This document shows, one piece after another, positions 17,265 to 24,369 of a DNA stretch of 31,674 nt. The stretch spans positions 1 to 31,674 of the forward strand of contig JAEZHP010000166.1 of NCBI GenBank assembly GCA_023416515.1, written 5' to 3'. The notes below the pieces were generated by a model. The model was not told the DNA's origin. It saw only the letters and a program-made list of their open reading frames with translations, and made no database searches. The first letter of the stretch is position 1. Every line of letters begins with the position of its first letter. The translations under genes were made by a program, and so were the position numbers. The stretch is from Pseudomonadota bacterium. GTDB lineage: Bacteria > Pseudomonadota > Alphaproteobacteria > Sphingomonadales > Sphingomonadaceae.

Positions 17265-17690
17265 TTGGAGCCAGTTCCGGAACATACGACACCTCGCATC
17301 CTGATTGTGGATGACGAGATCCTGACGGCGCACTCGATCGAGACGGCCGTTCAGTCGCGCGGCTGGGAGGTCGTCGGGCCTGTCGATCAGATGGACGTGG
17401 CCCTGACCGCCGCGGGCGAGGAGGAAATCCACGCGGCCATTCTCGACCTCAACGTCGACGGCCGGCTGGTGTGGCCCGTCGCGGCGATCCTCAAGGCGCG
17501 CGGAGTGCCGTTCCTGTTCCTGACGGGCTATCATGAGAGCCAGGTCGTTCACCCGGACTTCGAGGACGTGCCGACGCTGGGCAAGCCCTATATCGAGCGC
17601 GAGCTGCTTGCGCATATCGCGCGCCTGCTCAGCGATTCCAAAGGCCCGCCGGCCGGCGACTCACCCGCCCAGCCGCTCCAAGGCGACTGA
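17265..17690 (+). CDS. Single-domain response regulator (FATGUY-like)
   Basis: A lone receiver domain of 141 residues with no output domain. Acidic pair D16/D17, phosphorylation site D61 (AAILDLNVDG), switch threonine T87 and K107 (LGKPY) are all present. The segment FLFLTGYHE resembles the FAT-G-aromatic motif of alphaproteobacterial single-domain regulators, such as SdrG in the sphingomonad general stress response; the match is partial. The start is a TTG at 17265 with GGAGG 6 bases upstream, and no ATG or GTG precedes the domain. The C-terminal ~20 residues are Pro/Ala-rich. It is divergent from ptsP (193 bases between). The partner kinase is not evident; the nearby LytS-type kinase has its own LytTR partner. 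Confidence 0.88.
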   Translation: MEPVPEHTTPRILIVDDEILTAHSIETAVQSRGWEVVGPVDQMDVALTAAGEEEIHAAILDLNVDGRLVWPVAAILKARGVPFLFLTGYHESQVVHPDFEDVPTLGKPYIERELLAHIARLLSDSKGPPAGDSPAQPLQGD

Positions 17691-17859
17691 GTGCCGACAG
17701 GTCGCCTTCGTCGGAGCGGCCCGCCTCTTTGTCGATAGCGGCCACGCCCGGTCGACGCTTCGAGCGCGGTCGTCGAACCGGCCATGATTGTCCCTCCCCT
17801 CGGGTCTAGCAGCAGATCGGCGGCGCAATGGAGCGCCCGCTGCCTAGAGGAGAGAGAAG

Positions 17860-17958
17860 ATGACTGCGGAGACTTTCCGTACCTGGTCGACATTCGCTGC
17901 CGCGTTGTTCGTCAGCACCATGCTGTTGTCGGCCGCCACCACCGCCCAGCTCGTCTGA
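17860..17958 (+). CDS. Membrane micro-ORF, 32 residues
   Basis: ATG at 17860 is preceded by an AGAGGAGAGAGAAG tract, a strong ribosome binding site. The 32-residue product has a short polar N-terminus (MTAETFRTWS) and one hydrophobic segment of about 19 residues (TFAAALFVSTMLLSAATTA), ending QLV. It could be a single-span membrane peptide or a short exported peptide. It stands alone in a 455-base gap, 169 bases after the response regulator and convergent to the LytTR gene. Small hydrophobic proteins of this shape occur widely in sphingomonads in my general knowledge, without known function. Coding status is likely but unproven. Confidence 0.55.
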   Translation: MTAETFRTWSTFAAALFVSTMLLSAATTAQLV

Positions 17959-18090
17959 CTCGGGCGAAGCGGTCCTCGATGCGAGGCCTTCCATTCGCCG
18001 GCCGCTCAACGGCCTCCCCGCACTCCAACCGGGACCGGATCTGACAGGACCAAGTTTCCTTCGATTCGGTTCCGCTCCCCGCTCCTCCTA

Positions 18091-18145
18091 GACCGTTCTC
18101 GGTCGCAGTTGCCGGGCCGGCAGCGTCTCGCTGCCTCGCAACTGC
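18091..18145. terminator. Stacked hairpins abutting the LytTR stop codon
   Basis: A two-tier hairpin runs from 18105 to 18145. The outer arms GCAGTTGC (18105-18112) and GCAACTGC (18138-18145) enclose an inner perfect stem GGCAGCG/CGCTGCC (18119-18125 with 18129-18135). A further 5-bp stem (18091-18104) lies beside it. The outer arm ends at the base next to the LytTR stop codon (18146-18148). It can serve as a terminator for that gene and for the plus-strand micro-ORF. No T-tract is seen. Confidence 0.55.
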
Positions 18146-18913
18146 TTAGTCGAAGTTGAGCGCGCTCTTGACCGCCGACACGTAGCTCGGCCCCACCTGA
18201 ACTTCGGCGCCGCCCTGGAGCACCAGGCACAAGGAGCGCCCCGATCTCTTCACCTCAGTCACCTTGTCCGGCCGAACGAAGGCCGAGCGGTGGACCCGCA
18301 GCAGCGGCGAGTGGGCGAGCCGCTCCTCGAGCGCCGCCATGGTGATGCGCAGAAGGTGGCTCCGCATGCTGGTGTGGAGGAGCACATAGTCGCGCGCAGC
18401 CTCGATCCAGTCGATCGTGTCGATCGGCACCCGGCGCTGGCCGTGGCGCTCCGGAACCCAGAAGCCGTCATCGTCATGCGGGCGCGGAGTGGTGCCCGAC
18501 TTCAGCGCCGCGACTTCCTCCTCGAGCTGGCCGGCGCGGGCCTCGGCCGCTCGAAGCGACTTGCGCCGGCGGGCCCGGTCGACGGCCTGGCGAAGCCGGT
18601 CGAAGCGGACGGGCTTCAGCAGATAGTCGGCGGCGTCGACATCGAACGCGTCGGGCGCATAATGTTCGTGGGCGGTCACGAAGACGATTTCGGGCCGAGG
18701 CTCGATGTCGATGTCGGCGGCGGCGCGAAGACCGTTCTTGCCCGGCATCTGGACGTCGAGGATCACGAGGTCCGGGGTGAGCTGCTGGATCTTCTCCAGC
18801 GCTTCATCGCCATCGCCGGCCTGGCCGACGAGCTCGACTCCTTCGATGTCCGCGAAGAAAGTCTTCAGGCGATCGATCGCCAGAGACTCGTCATCGACCA
18901 GCAACACGCGCAT
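18146..18913 (-). CDS. LytTR-family response regulator
   Basis: A 255-residue DNA-binding response regulator. The receiver domain (1-115) has D7/D8, phosphoacceptor D53 (LVILDVQMPG), T80 and K100 (YLLKPV). A charged linker helix (about 118-145) joins it to a LytTR domain (about 155-250) with IDWIEAARDYVLLHT, HRSAFVRPDKV and a C-terminal VQVGPSYVSAVKSAL. LytTR proteins bind direct repeats via beta-strand loops and often govern envelope, polysaccharide or virulence genes. ATG at 18913 is 56 bases after the kinase stop codon. The frame is open through to 20128, but that would read across the kinase gene out of phase and is not real. Confidence 0.95.
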   Translation of the reverse strand: MRVLLVDDESLAIDRLKTFFADIEGVELVGQAGDGDEALEKIQQLTPDLVILDVQMPGKNGLRAAADIDIEPRPEIVFVTAHEHYAPDAFDVDAADYLLKPVRFDRLRQAVDRARRRKSLRAAEARAGQLEEEVAALKSGTTPRPHDDDGFWVPERHGQRRVPIDTIDWIEAARDYVLLHTSMRSHLLRITMAALEERLAHSPLLRVHRSAFVRPDKVTEVKRSGRSLCLVLQGGAEVQVGPSYVSAVKSALNFD

Positions 18914-18969
18914 GCGGCCACTCTCCCACTTCCCCGATTGGAGTGAGTGGCGAGCAAACCGCCCGGGCG

Positions 18970-20115
18970 TCAAGCCTCTTGTGGATTCCGCAAGACGGGG
19001 ATGGTGATGGTGGCGAGGTAGCGATCGTTGGCGACCCCCGCTTCGAGGCTGGCAGCCTTGCCGTAGACGGCCTCCAGCCGGCGGCTGACATTGATGAGGC
19101 CGACTCCGCTGGAGAGGTGGGAGAGGCCGTTCTTCTCGGTCGGCAGGCAGTTGGCGACCCTGATCTTGAGGACTCCGTCCGCAACCTCGCCGGTGATGTC
19201 GATCTTGGTCGCGCCGCGGGTTCGGGCGACCCCGTGCTTGATCGCATTCTCGACCAGCGGCTGGACCAGGAAGCTCGGAATGAGCGCCTCGCAGGCGCCG
19301 GGGCTGCAATCGACCTCGACGTCGAGGCGCTCGCCGAAGCGGACGCTTTCGATGTCGAGATATTCCTCGGTCAGAGCCAACTCCTCCTCGAGCGGGATGA
19401 GCTCGCCGGGATCCGCGTTGAGCGAGGACCTGAGGAAGCTCGACAATTTGTCGGTCATTTGCTCGGCATCGTCGTTGCGCTGGGTGACGATCAGGGCTGA
19501 GATCGAGTTCAGGGCGTTGAACAGGAAGTGCGGGTTGAGCTGGTAGCGGAGCGCCGCAAGCTGGGCGTGCTGTGCGTTGGCGAGCGCCTGGCTGAGCGCG
19601 AGTTCCTGCTTGAGTGCGGCGCGCCGGGCGAAGCTCACCTGGAACAGCGCCATGTTCACCCCGAACACGAGGATGTAGTTCAGGAGCGACGGGTAGGCCC
19701 GCGACATGTCCGACGGAAGCTCGGCGAAAAGGTGGTCCAGACGGCTGGCGACCATCGTCTGGAAGGTGAGATCGAACGCGGTGTTGATGGTGGCCGTGAC
19801 GATCACCGTCACGATCATCACGATGACCCGCTGACGCAAAGTCTGGTCGACCGTCCGCCGGAACACCGCGAACATCGACAAGGCGAGCATGATCGATACC
19901 GGCACCGTCGAGCAGTCGAGAGCGACGCTCGACCAGCTCGCGCCCTCGTAGCGGGCGATGATGATGGGCAAGAAGAGGAGCAGAACGAAGAGCCACAGCG
20001 AAACCGTCAGAGCGATCGCTTCCGGCCATCGCGCCTGGTTGGTGAGGCTCGGCATGCGCAGGGCGGCGCCCGAGGCGGCCTCGCTCGGCGGATGCGGCGC
20101 CAGGTTCTGCCTCAA
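18970..20115 (-). CDS. LytS/YehU-type sensor histidine kinase
   Basis: Membrane sensor of the His_kinase (PF06580) plus HATPase type, the usual partner of LytTR regulators. Four hydrophobic segments in the N-terminal half (for example IALTVSLWLFVLLLFLPIII and RVIVMIVTVIVTATINTAF) are followed by the phosphoacceptor motif LNPHFLFNALNSI. The ATP-binding N box is PLVENAIKHG, and a G-box-like segment reads GVGLINVSRRLEAVYG. There is no separate sensory domain, so the membrane bundle probably senses. The start is uncertain. Codon bias stays strongly coding back to a TTG at 20115, which I use. ATGs at 20055, 20175 and 20232 are alternatives and none has a good binding site. It is followed directly by the LytTR regulator. 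Confidence 0.92.
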   Translation of the reverse strand: MRQNLAPHPPSEAASGAALRMPSLTNQARWPEAIALTVSLWLFVLLLFLPIIIARYEGASWSSVALDCSTVPVSIMLALSMFAVFRRTVDQTLRQRVIVMIVTVIVTATINTAFDLTFQTMVASRLDHLFAELPSDMSRAYPSLLNYILVFGVNMALFQVSFARRAALKQELALSQALANAQHAQLAALRYQLNPHFLFNALNSISALIVTQRNDDAEQMTDKLSSFLRSSLNADPGELIPLEEELALTEEYLDIESVRFGERLDVEVDCSPGACEALIPSFLVQPLVENAIKHGVARTRGATKIDITGEVADGVLKIRVANCLPTEKNGLSHLSSGVGLINVSRRLEAVYGKAASLEAGVANDRYLATITIPVLRNPQEA

Positions 20116-20421
20116 GACCTTGGGACAATCACGGTCGGGGGAAAAATCCGGCGTTGCCGAGAGCGCAATTTCCATTGCCGCAACATGCAATAACAACGCG
20201 CAGAGGGGAAGGGCAGAGGGACGAACTTGCATTGCTGTGCGATGAACATGACTCCGTCGAGGCCCATTTCAGCGCGGCCAGGGCGAAGAACGGCCGTAGA
20301 TCGGTCGCTCGAAACGTCGTTTTTGTCGTGGGATTGCTGCCTCCCCCAAGGCTTCGGCTAGCCGGAGACTGCGGCAGGGGGGTCCGGCCGCTTGTTTCCT
20401 CACGAGTGAAAGAACCAGAAC
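20116..20421. other. Divergent intergenic region between the sensor kinase and an exported-protein gene
   Basis: About 300 bases without a convincing gene. It must hold the promoters for the kinase (minus strand) and for the 314-residue exported protein (plus strand). At 20337-20382 there are short complementary blocks: CTGCC with GGCAG, CCCCC with GGGGG, and a small hairpin GGCT/AGCC at 20350-20363. These could fold in the leader of the plus-strand gene, but the two longer pairings compete and no known riboswitch class is recognised. Codon bias drops clearly upstream of 20115 on the minus strand. Confidence 0.4.
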
Positions 20422-21366
20422 ATGAGAATCCTGTTCAGCGTCGCGCTTGCGGCGGCGCTCCTGTTCGGCAACGCGCCCGCCGAGGGGCAGCTGGGCGGCC
20501 TCGGGCGGCTGGGCGAGCGAATCGGAATCCGCAATCCGCTCGGCGGCAATGCGCCGATCACCACCAGCCTCGCCGATGCGCGCTGGGCTCAGCCTGATCT
20601 CGACAATTTCACGCCGCGCGAGCCGGTGCGGCCGCTGCAGACGCTTCAGCGGACTCCGAATGGAGGGTTCGTTCTTCAGCCCGGCTATTATGAGATGCAC
20701 ACGCAGAGCTATTGTCTTCACGCCGGCACCCACGGGCCGGGCGGCGGCGACGGTTACATCTATGCGCCGGTGAAGGGTCCCGCGGAGGAAGCGGTCATGA
20801 CGATCCTTCGGAATTCGGTGAACCATCCCGAGATCGAGCAGCGAAGCATCCAGACGCTGATCTGGGCGATCCTTGCTCGGGCCAAGTTCGAGGACCTGTC
20901 GGCCGAGCACAAGGCGGTCGCCGCGCGCCTTTTGACACCGCGCCAGCTCGTGAGCCTCAATCGAAGCGCGCTCGATGTTCTGACCGGCCCCGCGCTGGGC
21001 CGGCTGATCGGCGGCGTTCCCGAGCCGCTTCGCCAGATCGCCCAGGCCGAGGCTCAGCTTCGCCAAATGCTGACCACCCCGGGAGCGAGCTTCGCCGACA
21101 TGGAGCGGGTCGCGGTGCTCGCTGGAATGGCGCCGATGGGGCCGGGAAGCCAGAGCGTCCCCTCGGGCCGCTGGAGCCTCCATCCGGACGGCTACTCGAT
21201 CCGCTACATCCCGCAGGGCTACAGCCACACCCTGGTGCAGATCTGGGTGCCTCAGGGCAGCCCTGCGGTGGGCAAGGAATATGATCCCGCGACCCATGTC
21301 GCGGTTCCGGGCAACACCAGCCGTCAGCGCCTCGCCCAGTCTGGGCGCGTCTACGCGGGCCACTGA
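20422..21366 (+). CDS. Exported protein of unknown function
   Basis: The 314-residue product has a signal peptide (1-21, cleavage near PAEGQ) and no further membrane span. After a glycine-rich stretch comes a segment with GGFVLQPGYYEMHTQSYCLH followed by a Gly-rich loop (GTHGPGGGDGY). An Ala/Leu-rich helical middle follows (150-235), then a beta-rich C-terminal part containing SIRYIPQGYSHTLVQIWVP. A single cysteine lies in the SYCLH motif. I do not recognise the family. It is divergent from the LytS kinase and could be under that system's control, but nothing in the sequence proves it. The gene ends at a perfect hairpin shared with the convergent flavoprotein gene. Confidence 0.85.
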   Translation: MRILFSVALAAALLFGNAPAEGQLGGLGRLGERIGIRNPLGGNAPITTSLADARWAQPDLDNFTPREPVRPLQTLQRTPNGGFVLQPGYYEMHTQSYCLHAGTHGPGGGDGYIYAPVKGPAEEAVMTILRNSVNHPEIEQRSIQTLIWAILARAKFEDLSAEHKAVAARLLTPRQLVSLNRSALDVLTGPALGRLIGGVPEPLRQIAQAEAQLRQMLTTPGASFADMERVAVLAGMAPMGPGSQSVPSGRWSLHPDGYSIRYIPQGYSHTLVQIWVPQGSPAVGKEYDPATHVAVPGNTSRQRLAQSGRVYAGH

Positions 21367-21373
21367 TCGGATA

Positions 21374-21398
21374 GCCCTCTCCCCCGCGGGGAGAGGGC
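21374..21398. terminator. Bidirectional terminator hairpin
   Basis: GCCCTCTCCCC (21374-21384) and GGGGAGAGGGC (21388-21398) form a perfect 11-bp stem with a 3-base loop. It fits exactly between the stop codons of two convergent genes (21366 and 21401). No T-tract is present. Confidence 0.65.
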
Positions 21399-21400
21399 CG

Positions 21401-22435
21401 CTAGCCCGAGCGGCGCTCGAGGGCGTGGGAGGCTTCGTCGACGAGCTGGGTCAGGATCTCGGCGATGCTCTGCTCGGACTTGACCATCCCGACCGACTGA
21501 CCGGCCATGACGGAGCCGGTCTCGACGTCTCCGTCGATCACGGCGCGGCGGAGGGCGCCGGCCCAATAATGCTCGATCTGGAGCTGGGCCTCGCCCATCT
21601 CGACCTTCTCCTCGTCGAGCAGCTGGGCGACCTCCCGCTGCTTGGCGGCGAAGCTCTCCATCTCGCGGTTCTTGAGCGCGCGGACCGGGATGACCGGAAG
21701 CCGCGGGTCGATCTGCACCGAGGTGATCGCGTCGCGGGCCGAGGCCCGGATGAACGCCTTCTTGAAATTGGGGTGGGCGATGCATTCGTGGCTGCACACG
21801 AAGCGGGTGCCGAGCTGGCAGCCGGCCGCGCCCATTTCGAGATAGCCGGCGAGAAGGCCGCCATGGCCGATCCCGCCGGCAACGAAGATCGGCACCTCGG
21901 CGGCGAGCGGCGGAAGAATCTCCTGAGCGAGGACCGAGGTCGAGACCGGGCCGATATGGCCGCCCGCCTCCATCCCCTCGATCACCAGGGCGTCGACCCC
22001 GGAGCGGATCAGCTTCTTGGCGAGGCTCAACGCGGGCGCGAAGCAGATCAGCTTGGCGCCGCTGCCCTTGATGCGGTCGATCGCCCCGGGCGGCGGAAGG
22101 CCGCCGGCGAGGACGATGTGTCCGACATGGTGTTTCGCGCAGACGTCGATCAGCTCGCTGAGCTGGGGGTGCATGGTGATGAGATTGACGCCGAACGGCT
22201 TCGACGTCCGCTTCTTGGTCTCGGCGATCTCGGTATCGAGAAGCTCCGGAGTCATCGCGCCGCACGCGATCACCCCGAACGCGCCGGCGTTGGACAAGGC
22301 CGAGACGAGGTTGCGCTCGGAAATCCAGCTCATCGCGCCGCCCATGATCGCGACCTCGCAGCCGAGGAACTCGGCGCCGCGCTGCATCAGGCGCTTGAGG
22401 CGGTCGTGGCCCACGCTGTCCGGCGTGAAGTTCAT
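21401..22435 (-). CDS. Nitronate monooxygenase / FabK-like FMN protein
   Basis: A 344-residue TIM-barrel flavoprotein of the 2-nitropropane dioxygenase family. Family signs are the N-terminal IMGGAMSWISERNLVSALSN, FGVNL, and the FMN phosphate loops VEGMEAGGHIG and FVAGGIGHGG. A GAAGCQLGTRF segment follows. Members oxidise nitronates (for example propionate-3-nitronate) with O2, or act as enoyl-ACP reductases (FabK); sequence alone does not decide here. It overlaps the end of lysC by 4 bases (ATGA) and so is translationally coupled to aspartate kinase. The pairing has no obvious metabolic reason. It ends at a strong hairpin. Confidence 0.9.
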   Translation of the reverse strand: MNFTPDSVGHDRLKRLMQRGAEFLGCEVAIMGGAMSWISERNLVSALSNAGAFGVIACGAMTPELLDTEIAETKKRTSKPFGVNLITMHPQLSELIDVCAKHHVGHIVLAGGLPPPGAIDRIKGSGAKLICFAPALSLAKKLIRSGVDALVIEGMEAGGHIGPVSTSVLAQEILPPLAAEVPIFVAGGIGHGGLLAGYLEMGAAGCQLGTRFVCSHECIAHPNFKKAFIRASARDAITSVQIDPRLPVIPVRALKNREMESFAAKQREVAQLLDEEKVEMGEAQLQIEHYWAGALRRAVIDGDVETGSVMAGQSVGMVKSEQSIAEILTQLVDEASHALERRSG

Positions 22436-23670
22436 TCGGAATCCTCTGAGTCGAGCCCGTAGGCGGTGTGGAGCACTCGGACCGCGAGCTCGGTATATTC
22501 CTCGGGCAGGAGCACGGAGACTTTGATCTCGGACGTCGTGATGGCGAGGATGTTGATCCCGCGCTCGGCCAGGGTCTGGAACATCTGGGCGGCGATGCCG
22601 GCGTTCGAGCGCATGCCGACCCCGACCGCGCTGACCTTCACCACCTCGGTGTTGGTGACGACCTCGTCGAAGCCGACCGAAGCCTTCACCTTCTGAAGCT
22701 CGGCCGTGGTGTGGGCGAGCGAGGCGCGCGGAACGGTGAAGGTGAGGACGCTCTCCTCGCCGCGGCGCGGAACGCTCTGAACGATCATGTCGACGTTGAT
22801 GTTGGCGGCGGCGAGCGGAGCGAAGATGTTGGCGACCGTGCCCGGCGAGTCTGGAAGCCCGGTCAGGGTGACCATCGCCTCGTTCTTCTCGTGCGCGATG
22901 CCGGTGATGACGTTTCTTTCCATTGGGCTTTCCTCAAGGGCATCGTCGCCCACGATCAGCGTGCCGGGCCGGTCCTCGAACGAGGACAGGACCTGGAGCG
23001 GCATTCCGTAGCGCATGGCGAGGCCGACCGAGCGGGTTTGAAGGACTTTCGCTCCGACCGAGGCGAGCTCCAGCATCTCCTCATAGGTGACGAGGTCGAG
23101 CTTGCGCGCCTTGGGAACGATGCGCGGGTCGGTCGTGTAGACTCCGTCGACGTCGGTGTAGATGTCGCAGCGGTCGGCCTTCATCGCCGCGGCGAGCGCG
23201 ACCGCCGAGGTGTCCGAGCCTCCGCGCCCCAAAGTCGCCAGCTCGCCGTCCGCGGTGACACCCTGGAAGCCGGGGATGACGGCGATCCCGCCGCCGTCGA
23301 ACACGCGCTCGAGAACGTTGACGTCGATACCCTCGATCAGCGCGGCGGCGTGACCGGAGGCGAGGATCGGAAGCTGCCAGCCCATGTAGGAGCGCGCGTT
23401 GAGGCCCATTCCTTGGAGGGTGATTGCAAGGAGGCCGGAAGTGACCTGCTCGCCGCTCGCGACCACCACGTCATATTCGCGCGGGTCGTAGAGCGAGGCG
23501 GCTTCGCGGCACAGATGGACGAGCCGGTCGGTCTCGCCGGCCATTGCCGAGACGACGACGGCGACCTGGTTGCCGCGTTCAACCTCGCGGCGGACGAGCG
23601 AAGCGACATGGCGGATGCGCTCGATGCCCGCCATGGACGTTCCGCCGAATTTCATCACGATGCGAGCCAT
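22432..23670 (-). CDS. lysC: Aspartate kinase LysC
   Basis: Phosphorylates aspartate, the entry step to lysine (diaminopimelate), threonine and methionine. From ATG 23670 the protein has 412 residues. It has the nucleotide-binding start MARIVMKFGGTSM, the catalytic stretch ATLGRGGSDTSAVALAAAM and TDVDGVYTTDPRIVP. Two C-terminal ACT domains follow (about 265-335 and 345-405), with the regulatory segments KNEAMVTLTGLPDSPGTVAN and SAVGVGMRSNAGIAAQMF. This arrangement usually brings feedback inhibition by lysine and/or threonine. The frame opens 13 codons earlier (23709), but that extension is not conserved-looking. It lies downstream of the doc toxin gene (49 bases) and overlaps the flavoprotein gene. 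Confidence 0.96.
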   Translation of the reverse strand: MARIVMKFGGTSMAGIERIRHVASLVRREVERGNQVAVVVSAMAGETDRLVHLCREAASLYDPREYDVVVASGEQVTSGLLAITLQGMGLNARSYMGWQLPILASGHAAALIEGIDVNVLERVFDGGGIAVIPGFQGVTADGELATLGRGGSDTSAVALAAAMKADRCDIYTDVDGVYTTDPRIVPKARKLDLVTYEEMLELASVGAKVLQTRSVGLAMRYGMPLQVLSSFEDRPGTLIVGDDALEESPMERNVITGIAHEKNEAMVTLTGLPDSPGTVANIFAPLAAANINVDMIVQSVPRRGEESVLTFTVPRASLAHTTAELQKVKASVGFDEVVTNTEVVKVSAVGVGMRSNAGIAAQMFQTLAERGINILAITTSEIKVSVLLPEEYTELAVRVLHTAYGLDSEDSE

Positions 23671-23719
23671 TGAGCGGCGGCGATTAAGGAGCGCCGCGCG
23701 CGCGGTCAACGCGCCCGCG

Positions 23720-24109
23720 TCAGCGCACCAGGTGCTCGCGAAACCAGTCCGCCATTTCCACCTCGCTCAGTTCGCCGGCGGCAAGAGCCAGGAAGGCAAC
23801 AACCACTTCGGCATCGGTGGCGCCGATGGAGTGGCCGTTGAGCATGAGAAAGGTCTCGCTCACCACCGCGGCAGTGCGCTTGTTGCCGTCGACGAAAGGG
23901 TGATTGCGGGCAATGCCATAGGCATAAGCAGCAGCGAGATCGGCGGCGTCGGGTCTCCCATAGGCGACAAGATTCATCGGCCGGGCCATTGCACTGTCGA
24001 GGCTGCCCGTGTCGCGCAGTCCTTCTCCGCCGCCATGCTCCGCGATCTGCTCGGCATGCGCCGCTACGGCTACTTCAACGGCAACCCAGATCCAGTCTTG
24101 GCTCGCCAA
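23720..24109 (-). CDS. doc: Doc-type toxin of a toxin-antitoxin pair (Fic fold)
   Basis: Death-on-curing toxins phosphorylate elongation factor Tu and halt translation. The 129 residues carry the Doc/Fic motif HPFVDGNKRTA (70-80), with H70, D74, N76, K77 and R78 all present, so the toxin looks intact. The N-terminal half has the Doc-like LRDTGSLDSAMARP segment. The start codon is TTG (24109), immediately after the antitoxin stop TAG with no base between and no good binding site. Translation therefore likely depends on termination of the antitoxin, keeping toxin below antitoxin. Stop is followed 49 bases later by lysC. The module is probably of accessory origin. Confidence 0.92.
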   Translation of the reverse strand: MASQDWIWVAVEVAVAAHAEQIAEHGGGEGLRDTGSLDSAMARPMNLVAYGRPDAADLAAAYAYGIARNHPFVDGNKRTAAVVSETFLMLNGHSIGATDAEVVVAFLALAAGELSEVEMADWFREHLVR

Positions 24110-24334
24110 CTACTTGGCGAGCTCGCGCAAAGCCCGTCGGCGTCTGGCCATCACCTCCCGGGCGACGGCCATCTGCGCTTCGAAATCCGTATCCGGCGCC
24201 CGAAGCTCGATCCCGTTCGGCGTCTTCGTCACCGACACTGTCTCGCCCACGCCGACATGAAGGTGAGCCAGCAAATCCTTGGGAAGGATGACGCCGGCGG
24301 AGTTGCCGATCTTCTGGATTTTCAGCGCGTTCAT
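24110..24334 (-). CDS. AbrB/MazE-type antitoxin paired with Doc
   Basis: A 74-residue protein with an N-terminal SpoVT/AbrB swapped-hairpin DNA-binding domain (1-45: KIQKIGNSAGVILPKDLLAH, then VGVGETVSVTKT and IELRAPD). The C-terminal basic helix (about 50-74, VAREVMARRRRALRELAK) probably binds and neutralises the toxin. Classical Doc uses a Phd antitoxin; here the partner is of the MazE/AbrB class, a combination seen in other Proteobacteria. ATG at 24334 lies only 6 bases from a promoter -10 box, so the mRNA may be leaderless. A perfect palindrome over the -10 is the likely autoregulatory operator. The frame is open upstream to 24829 antisense-in-phase with lysA codons; that extension is spurious. 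Confidence 0.9.
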   Translation of the reverse strand: MNALKIQKIGNSAGVILPKDLLAHLHVGVGETVSVTKTPNGIELRAPDTDFEAQMAVAREVMARRRRALRELAK

Positions 24335-24338
24335 ACGT

Positions 24339-24350
24339 TTGTTATAACAA
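24339..24350. promoter_or_regulatory. Perfect 12-bp palindrome, probable antitoxin operator
   Basis: TTGTTATAACAA is identical on both strands. It covers the -10 hexamer of the toxin-antitoxin promoter and ends 4 bases before the antitoxin ATG. AbrB/MazE antitoxins bind AT-rich palindromes at their own promoters, so this is the natural candidate operator. Confidence 0.6.
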
Positions 24351-24369
24351 GAGTATCCGATTTTGGCAA
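24341..24369 (-). promoter_or_regulatory. Sigma-70-type promoter for the toxin-antitoxin pair
   Basis: On the minus strand TTGCCA (24364-24369) and TATAAC (24341-24346) are separated by exactly 17 bases. The -35 begins at the base after the lysA TGA stop codon's first two bases end, effectively abutting lysA. The -10 ends 6 bases before the antitoxin ATG, so transcription should begin at or next to the start codon. Confidence 0.65.

Noticed and set aside
17072..17299. N-terminal extension of ptsP by 76 codons
   Set aside because: Sequence is Cys/Arg-rich and not GAF-like, overlaps the divergent regulator's start, and the family length is met from 17071.
18146..20128. Continuous minus-strand frame of 660 codons ending in the LytTR regulator
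   Set aside because: Its N-terminal ~400 codons cover the kinase gene in another phase and are low-complexity Arg/Pro; the regulator starts at 18913 with a canonical receiver sequence.
20337..20382. Possible riboswitch or pseudoknot in the leader of the exported-protein gene
   Set aside because: CTGCC/GGCAG and CCCCC/GGGGG pairings would need near-zero connecting loops to coexist, so the pseudoknot is implausible; no known class matches.
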